A stretch of DNA of 64,000 nucleotides from Phymorhynchus buccinoides (taxonomy: Eukaryota; Mollusca; Gastropoda; Neogastropoda; Raphitomidae): NCBI GenBank assembly GCA_017654935.2, contig CM065706.1, forward strand, positions 13,483,353 to 13,547,352. The letters run 5' to 3'. Each line of letters opens with the position of its first letter. Position 1 is the first letter of the stretch. Both the position numbers and the translations under genes were made by a program. This document shows, piece by piece, positions 57,585-64,000 of the stretch. The notes beneath the pieces were generated by a model, which worked only from the letters and a program-made list of their open reading frames with translations, did not search any database and was not told the DNA's origin.

Positions 57585-58570
57585 ATGTTTTTGTTCAGTC
57601 CTTTGGCTTTGCATTGTATTGTACTGTGGTATTAACCCTCTTGCATTTATTCCGGCCCTAACCGCCCAGCCGGGAGTTGCTTCTGTGTGTTCAACTTCAA
57701 GCCTCCCAAAGCAGCCTGCTTGCCCCCACTCCTGAGGCCCCCCTCTGATGGCATTTCCATAGCGCACTAACTTCTGGCTTGTTATGCACACTTTATGAAG
57801 AAGCTTCTCACTTGCAGTGATGTGATAGTAACTGTGTGGCGCTCTGTGTGCTTCAGAAGACAGATTTCCCCCCAAATGTGTGACAGAATCTGAACACTAT
57901 AACTTTTATCTGTAACAAATTATGCGAATGCAAGAGGGTTAGCTTTCTCTGCTGTAGTATATTCTATGTCCTATATTATACTCATATAGTCAATTTTAAA
58001 CAGATTTTAAATTGATAATAAAAAAAATCACCTAAGGTAAGCATTTTGTTTCGATCTGTAGAATATTGTTGAAATATCTATAATGGTTATACCTAGGCTT
58101 TTTTTTAAAAAGTACTATCGAATGAGAGAAAGTAGAACAACAACATTGAGCTAGAGTTTAAAGTTTTATTAGTAAATCAAATTTAGTTTCTATATTATAT
58201 TTTGACTTGTGTTGACTTCCATATCAGAAGTCATAACTTTAATGTTAGGAATGTCTATTGATCTGCAAAACAAACTCAGGGAGTACAGTAGGCATCAGAG
58301 ATGCTTTTTATAAACAATACCAAGTTTTTATAAACAATACCAAGAACAGCAACAACAGCAAGGCTTCTTTTCGTTCACTTCTGTGTGACTTTCGATAAGC
58401 TTAGAAGATAGCTTTTCAAAGAACCTAAACTGAATGTTGTAATGCGTTGAATTTGATTTTTTAAAAATATATCAGTGTCACAATTTAATTTTTCCTTCAG
58501 GAATATTCTGTGAAAGAATCGAGCATGGCTATTTATGAGAATGGGACTTCATTTCTGATCACTTTATCAT

Positions 58571-58982
58571 TATCGTCGGTGAAATTAAAAAACCTCATCT
58601 CAATTTTGGTAGTTTTGAGAAAAATGAAAAAAACTTTTAAAAATTAACCGCGCTGACCACAATTGATTAACTATAATGAATAAGTTGTTCAAGACATTGC
58701 GAGTTTAGTCCTGCATTTCATTAAAATTACTTTAAAACAATTTTTGTTAGACTTGAAAAGAACGAAGATACGAGGTTTTTGTCTTTAACTAGATCTGAAT
58801 TTGGGACTTACGAGTTTTTCACCCATTTTTACAACCTCATTTACCCCAGATAGAAAGTCGTTAGAGATACAAGCTTTTGGTGGAAGGTGGTGGGAAAAAT
58901 GAGAGAGTTGACTATGTATCTAAGTTAATTAAAAACAAAACAAAAAATCGAGATACAAGGTTTTTGAATTTCACCGACGATA
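58571..58982. mobile_element. 412-bp TIR element with TA flanks
   Basis: TCGTCGGTGAAATT then AAAAACCT at left; AGGTTTTTGAATTTCACCGA then CGA at right. ~30-bp TIRs; TA on both sides if ends are set at TCGTCGG. An adjacent 127-codon frame (58877-59260) crosses the right end and is not credible as a gene. Confidence 0.78.
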
Positions 58983-60147
58983 TGCAGTTCATAACGTACC
59001 CATTCTACTATATGACACTGATATTTAACCATTTCGACAGTCACGCTTTGGCTTTTCCTTTCCTGTTTCTTGCTTCCAAATATCTGGCTAGCTTACTTAT
59101 TATGTTGTGCTTTTTGTTCACTTTTTGTCGTGTACTCACGGTATTAGTGTTCTTGCATCTTTGTTGTGGTTTGTATTTCAGAGTGCTGTCTCGTGTTTAT
59201 ATAATGTGTGCAGATTTAAAAGACAACCAACCCATCTTGGAAATTACAAACCAAACTTAGAAAATGTGGGCCAATTCTTAATCCATTACCCGACCATCAG
59301 TGTCTCTTAGTCTTAATAATGAATCTCTCCCTCTTGTAGTTTTTATCCTTTTTTTTCTTCTTTCTTCTGGTTTGGCTGATCTCTATCTATTCTACTACAG
59401 TGCGTTTGTGTGTTTGCTGCTGTGTGTCTGAAATCTAGCATGAAAATGCCGCAGTTGAGCATCATGATGAAGCGGCCCCAGCTCAGGATAAGGGGTTTAG
59501 AAAGTGGCCCGCTCCCCCTTTCCGGCCTCCTCCGCCTAGGGATAATTGGACTTCCACCGCCCCCGGCCACGGAAGACCCAGGGTAAAGTGGATTTTGCAG
59601 GACCCCCGGTCATCTTTTTATAGTGTTGAAAAAGACAGAAGAGATAAAAATTCTACGATTTTCGTGTCAGATGGGATTCGTGGGTTTGCTCTGCCCGTTC
59701 ATGGCTGTTTAGTCATTGGATGGAAGGGACAGTCTCAGTGTATGTGTTTTAGCGAGAGAGGTTGTTGTGATTGTGTGTTTGCTTTGTTTTGTGTTTTGTT
59801 GTGAAACTAGTGTAGTTTTTGCTGGTGAAAATGTTTTGCTGGTTTCGATAGTGTTTCATTGTTTTTAGGCTTGGTAGACCTCTGCGAAACAGTTTGAAAC
59901 AAAATTATTGAAAAAATGTTTTGAAATGGCATGAAAAAGTGAAAATTTCACTCATTTATTGAATTTTATTGAATTTTCTTCGGACCCCTGGACCCCCGGC
60001 CATTTTCCTTGAAAACCACTTTGCTCCCACTGCCATGCCTGTGTTTTAGACAAGACCAATATGTTGAAGAAAGAAACCACTTGAACTGTAAATGTAACAA
60101 ACTTTGACAGTACGGGTTTTGAAGATTCAATGAAAACAATTTATTTA

Positions 60148-60356
60148 GCCCTTTGACTGCCACCAACGTATTACATACTGACCTGATGACATCATCAGAT
60201 GAAGAGGAATAACCCTGATATGTTGGCTTTTGCTCCAACACAGTCAAGAGAGTAATACCCCCAGACCATTTTGCCAGATTGGCTCTATCAGTTGTCTTTT
60301 TCGTGGCATGATTTGCCCAATGATTTTTTCTTTTATTTTCTCTGGCAGTCAAGGGG
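60148..60356. mobile_element. MITE with CCCTTTGACTGCC ends and TA flanks
   Basis: GCCCTTTGACTGCCA at left, TGGCAGTCAAGGGG at right, TA at 60146-60147 and 60357-60358. Confidence 0.75.
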
Positions 60357-60689
60357 TAAGCAAAATGAATGAGAGAAGAGGGTCCTGTAGGATTATAGAA
60401 CTTTAAACTACTATTAGTGTATCATACTTCTACTTATCGTTTTGATAAAACAGATGTGAAGGTAGGGTCTTTTAGGCTTTAGAAATTCATATGACTACTT
60501 CTTGTATTCAATGGTGGGTTTAGGGTTTTGCTCTTTGAAGAGATAATTCTGAGATAATGATAGAAAATACTTCCAGATCTATCTAGTTCTGTGAGAAAAT
60601 GAATGTAAGAATAGACTGAAGTGTGTGTTTGAGATTTGTGGAAATAGATTTATTGTGTGCTTGTAGATTCAAAATTGATAGAGAAATCT

Positions 60690-60912
60690 GTATTAGCCAT
60701 TGCAACGGCCACCTTTTGCAAAAGTGAATGCCCTTGGTATATGCTTGAGTACTGACCAAACAAGTGAATAACTCTTGCCAATAACCCTATTTGAGGCCAC
60801 TGAATGGCTACTCTTTTGCTTGCAAGAGTGAATGCCCTTTTGGATACTGACCAACAAGGGATTAACTATCGCTGTCAAGGGTGTTAATAACCCTAGTTGC
60901 AGTGGCCAATAC
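60690..60912. mobile_element. 223-bp relative of the 3144-3653 foldback family
   Basis: GTATTAGCCATTGCAAC at left is mirrored by GTTGCAGTGGCCAATAC at right. The interior has the GAGTGAATGCCCTT and AATAACCCTATTTGA words of the larger element. Confidence 0.82.
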
Positions 60913-61710
60913 TACTTTTATTAGACAGTGGAAGTAGGTTAAAAAATTTAAATAATCTTAATCTTTTGCCCCCATTTCTTGTAGGATGATCTTTGAGAAA
61001 GTCGGAAAATTAAATAATTAATTTGATAAAGAAAACAAATTGTTATTGGAAATTATGCTTAATTAATATCCAACAGAATTACCTGACAACTTTTTTATTC
61101 TTTAGGTATGAATCAGGAAATGCTTCTATGGATCTAGACCGTAGCAACTTGTATCCCAAAATTTGAAGAACGTAACTAAAGATCTGCAAAATTACTCCAG
61201 GCCAAAAGATGGGAAAAGTAATATTTCAATGCAAGCATACTATCTATATTGTTCATGTGAAGTGATTAACGAAAATTATGTTTGATATATATTCCTTGGT
61301 ACCTTTCCTGTACTCACTATTATATTAACTTTGTATATATCTTCTCCCTGTTTGTATTTTAACTCCTATGTATAAACCCAATTTTTTCATGTGTATGGTC
61401 TCCGTAGCAAAAACTGCATCGTTTGGAATGCTGTTCTAGTTATTCTTTTATTCTGTTTCGTATTTATTCATATGCACTGGTTTGCTTTATTAATGTTGTG
61501 CCTCTTTCTGCATGCCTATGTATGCTTTACTTATAAATCTGTTAGCTTTGTTGAATCTGTTCTTGCATTTTGTGCTGTGTAAACTGTAAGCTTGGGACGC
61601 TAGAATAGCTTTTAAGTTATGGAAGAAGAGTCAACGCTGGAAGGTGTATTTGAAATTGAATGAAAGAAAAGAAAAAGTGTGGTATACGAGCAAATGTAGA
61701 GCTTTCTTTT

Positions 61711-61858
61711 TTAACCCCTTCCCTGCCTGCCGCCCTGTCTACTACAGGATGGGTGATGTCTGATTTCATCAATTCCTGGAATAATGAAAAAAACCATGTT
61801 GTCAGAAAATTTCATAATGATAATTTCTCAATTTTTCTCCGGCAGTGAAGGGGGTTAA
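61711..61858. mobile_element. MITE with TTAACCCCTTCCCTGCC ends
   Basis: TTAACCCCTTCCCTGCCTGC at left, CGGCAGTGAAGGGGGTTAA at right. Ends resemble those of 60148-60356 (CCCTTnnCTGCC), suggesting related families. Confidence 0.72.
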
Positions 61859-62052
61859 ACAAAGACGTTTCTGGGTTTGCTCCTCTATACTTTTCATCCT
61901 CACAGAGCTAGGCGATGGTGCCGTAGGTGGCTTTGGCGGGGCGAGTTAGCGAGAGGGGGAGGGTGGGCGGGCGAGGGGAAGGGTTAACGGTAACCCATTA
62001 ATTCATTAACCCAAACACGGTTTGTGAACTCTTGTCGTTTCTTTCACCTCAG

Positions 62053-63891
62053 GGGACCTACACCAGCCCCGGCCAGATGCCGAGCCCCGGGGGCACGGAC
62101 TCGTTCTTCCAGAGCTACTACACGCCCAACCCAAACACCATGTACCCGTTCATGAGCCAGGGCATCAGCACCACGGAGGGCCCCTGGTCCAACGGCGGCG
62201 ACACGGCCATGTTCCCCATGAGCTACGACTACAGCAGCATGTACGGCGGCTTCGGCTTCCCCTTCGGCAGCTGGGACTACCCCAGCGAGTACTGGAACGC
62301 GCCCGCCCAGCCCCCGGCGCCCCCCCAGGCGGGTGCCCGCAAGGACCCCCACCGCCCTTACCCGGAGACGGACTACTACCCGGCGGACCCGTCCATGATG
62401 GCGGCGGCGGCTGCTGCTGCGGCGGACTCATACGGGATGATGAACGGTGCGGGGCCCGGTCCTGAGCGGGGCCTGGGCGGCGGGGGGGACCCCATGGGGG
62501 GTGTGGAGCAGGGGCTAAGGGGCATGACCCTGCAGGGACCCATGGAGAAGAAGATGGACCACGGCCCCACCATGGGGGCCGAGATGGTCGGGGGTGTGCC
62601 CCACCACCCCCAGGAGATGGTGTCGCCCCCGCCCGTGCCCCAGTCGGTGTCCTCGAGCATGCACGGCGTCGTCAGTTCCCAAGGGATGGGGCTCAGCGTG
62701 GGAGGAGGTGGCATGGGAGGTGGGGGAGGAGGGGGAGGCATGGGCAACCAGGCGCCCAAGAAAACGTCGTGGGCCGCCATCGCGTCCCAGCCGGCCCGGT
62801 CCCAGCCACAGGTGCGGCCCCGCATGATGCCCCGGGCCCCGGCCAACCCCAACAAGCCGCACAGCATGGACATTGGGACCTGGGAGAGCCGCGGTGGGAT
62901 GGGGGGAGGAGCCGGAGGAGGAGGAGGAGGCCCCGTGGGCGGGAAACCGATGCCCGGGCAGCGCCAGGCCTGGAATGCCCCTCGCCGCCAGATGGGCGGC
63001 CCCACGGGGCCACCGTCTGGCATGAACAGCAACAGCAACAACAGCGGGGGCCACAGCCAGAACCACCAAGGAGGCGGAGGAGGACAGCACCCCAGCTCGT
63101 ACGGGTCGGGCTCCAGCAGCCCCGGAAACATGGCCGGCGGGGGAGGCGGCACAGGCGCGGGTGCGGGCGCAAACGGCTCAGCCCAGAACCACCACCCGGT
63201 TCTGGACAAGCTGCGGCAGGAGAACCAGTACAACCCCAAGGAGTTCACGCTGAACACGAAGGGGGCGCGTTTCTTTATCATCAAGAGCTACTCGGAGGAT
63301 GACATCCACCGCTCCATCAAGTACAACATCTGGTGCAGCACTGAGCACGGCAACAAGCGCCTCGACTCGGCCTTCCGCGAGCGCGAGGGCAAGGGCCCCA
63401 TCTACATGCTCTTCTCCGTCAACGGCAGCGGGCACTTCTGCGGCGTGGCCCAGATGCTGTCGCCCATCGACTACAACAAGAACTCGAGCGTGTGGGCGCA
63501 GGACAAGTGGAAGGGCCAGTTCGAGGTGAAGTGGGTGTACGTGAAGGACGTGCCCAACTCGCAGCTGCGCCACATCCGGCTGGAGAACAACGAGAACAAG
63601 CCGGTGACCAACTCGCGCGACACGCAGGAGGTGCCCCCCGAGAAGGGCAAGCAGGTGGTGAAGATCCTGCACGGCTACAAGCACACCACCAGCATCTTCG
63701 ACGACTTTGTGCACTACGAGAAGCGCCAGGAGGAGGACCAGTCGCCCACCAACAGCGCCCCCCTGCCTCCGCCCCCCTCCAACCACTCCCACCACGCCCA
63801 CCACGGCGGGGGGCACGGGGGACACTCCGGGGGTCACCCTGGGGGTCCCGGCGGTATGGACAGAGGGGACCGCAGCCAACGAGGAGGACGG
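62053..63891 (+). CDS. YTHDF: YTHDF m6A reader, exon 4 (IDR and YTH domain)
   Basis: 613 codons from a CACCTCAG acceptor to a GTAAGA donor; with exons 1-3 this gives 650 residues before the next intron. Residues 38-440 are a low-complexity Gly/Pro/Met/Ser-rich region with YY-TP-type and PWSNGGDTA motifs, an Ala8 run, poly-Gly runs, and the conserved KTSWAAIA and HSMDIGTW segments typical of YTHDF. The YTH domain spans about 442-576: [20 protein letters not shown], then [14 protein letters not shown], and [20 protein letters not shown]. The aromatic cage tryptophans W464, W518 and W523 have the 54- and 5-residue spacing of human YTHDF2 (W432, W486, W491). The protein binds N6-methyladenosine in mRNA in the cytoplasm and affects decay or translation. 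The C-terminal HYEKRQEED block is followed by a His/Gly-rich tail, and a further exon must follow. Codon third positions are almost all G or C. Confidence 0.97.
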
Positions 63892-64000
63892 GTAAGACAT
63901 GAGACATCTTTATTGTCCGTAGTGCACAATGCACATGATGTATGGAAAAGTGGTGTCGCCCATGTAAAATTTGGCAGATTGACTCATTCGCATCGCAACT
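63892..64000 (+). other. start of the next YTHDF intron
   Basis: GTAAGACATGAGACATCTTT: a good donor, and composition drops abruptly from GC-rich to AT-rich. The frame has no stop before the window ends, so an unspliced C-terminal extension cannot be fully excluded. Confidence 0.75.

Larger units (their letters stand above)
49165..62052 (+). other. YTHDF intron 3 (12.9 kb)
   Basis: GTAAGC donor; acceptor CTTTCACCTCAG at 62041-62052. AT-rich and filled with MITEs, a SINE and short tandem repeats listed separately. Stretches 49165-50147, 52513-56623, 58983-60147 and 60913-61710 hold no exon or repeat that I can define firmly. Recurrent GGGGCTTTGCCCC.../CCCCTGGACCCC-like words occur near 53757, 55575 and 59985, and a relative near 33405, and probably belong to one more dispersed family. 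Confidence 0.8.

Noticed and set aside
58877..59260. 127-codon ORF with hydrophobic segments
   Set aside because: Crosses the right end of a TIR element inside an intron; composition is that of AT-rich noncoding DNA.
61391..61582. 63-codon hydrophobic ORF as a small membrane protein
   Set aside because: T-rich intronic DNA gives hydrophobic translations by chance; no start context or conservation evidence.
62044..63934. Long minus-strand and alternative-frame ORFs across the YTHDF exon
   Set aside because: High-GC sequence lacks stop codons in most frames. The + frame with an unmistakable YTH domain and splice sites is the real one.

Overview
The window looks like nuclear DNA of a marine mollusc, most likely a caenogastropod snail. 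Evidence: introns with GT/AG borders, tRNA-derived SINEs and LINE tails, dense TA-flanked MITEs, huge (TC)n/(CA)n arrays, lineage-type duplicated RING/B-box genes, and a single YTHDF-type m6A reader with a very GC-rich main exon. The taxon is inference; the eukaryotic nature is certain. No bacterial genes, operons or CRISPR arrays are present.

Layout. (1) 1-2.4 kb: the last exon of a gene entering from the left, resembling the TMEM60/TMEM185 membrane-protein family. Its final codons and stop have been amplified into a ~70-bp minisatellite. (2) 2.4-7.9 kb: no gene; a carpet of MITEs, foldback elements, a SINE and a LINE remnant. (3) 7.87-37.7 kb: a direct tandem segmental duplication, unit 1 about 7873-22768 and unit 2 about 23256-37706. 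Each unit carries an intact two-exon TRIM-type gene (RING, two B-boxes, coiled coil, C-terminal propeller-like region; 673 and 675 aa). Each gene has a 41-bp minisatellite starting exactly at the stop codon. Units differ by clean insertions (a TTA-flanked MITE in unit 1; an L1-like LINE, a TTAA-flanked nested MITE and a TA-flanked MITE in unit 2), so each unit supplies the empty site for the other. (4) 37.7-46.8 kb: no host gene; a hairpin-forming minisatellite, and broken Ty3/gypsy pol whose integrase part sits between ~390-bp inverted arms. (5) 46.8 kb to the end: YTHDF on the + strand. Exon 1 ends at 47072 (MSASLDQ), a 25-nt microexon lies at 47450-47474 (RTKGQPNQ), exon 3 is 49100-49164, and after a 12.9-kb intron comes a 613-codon exon at 62053-63891 with the complete YTH domain; the gene continues past the window.

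Functional reading. The TRIM pair are probable E3 ubiquitin ligases whose N-terminal and coiled-coil parts are almost identical while the C-terminal presumptive ligand-binding part has diverged. YTHDF is a cytoplasmic m6A-mRNA reader. The three genes show no operon-like link. I did not find a convincing new molecular system; the most informative features are the internal filled/empty transposon site pairs, the stop-codon minisatellites, and the chimeric and foldback elements.
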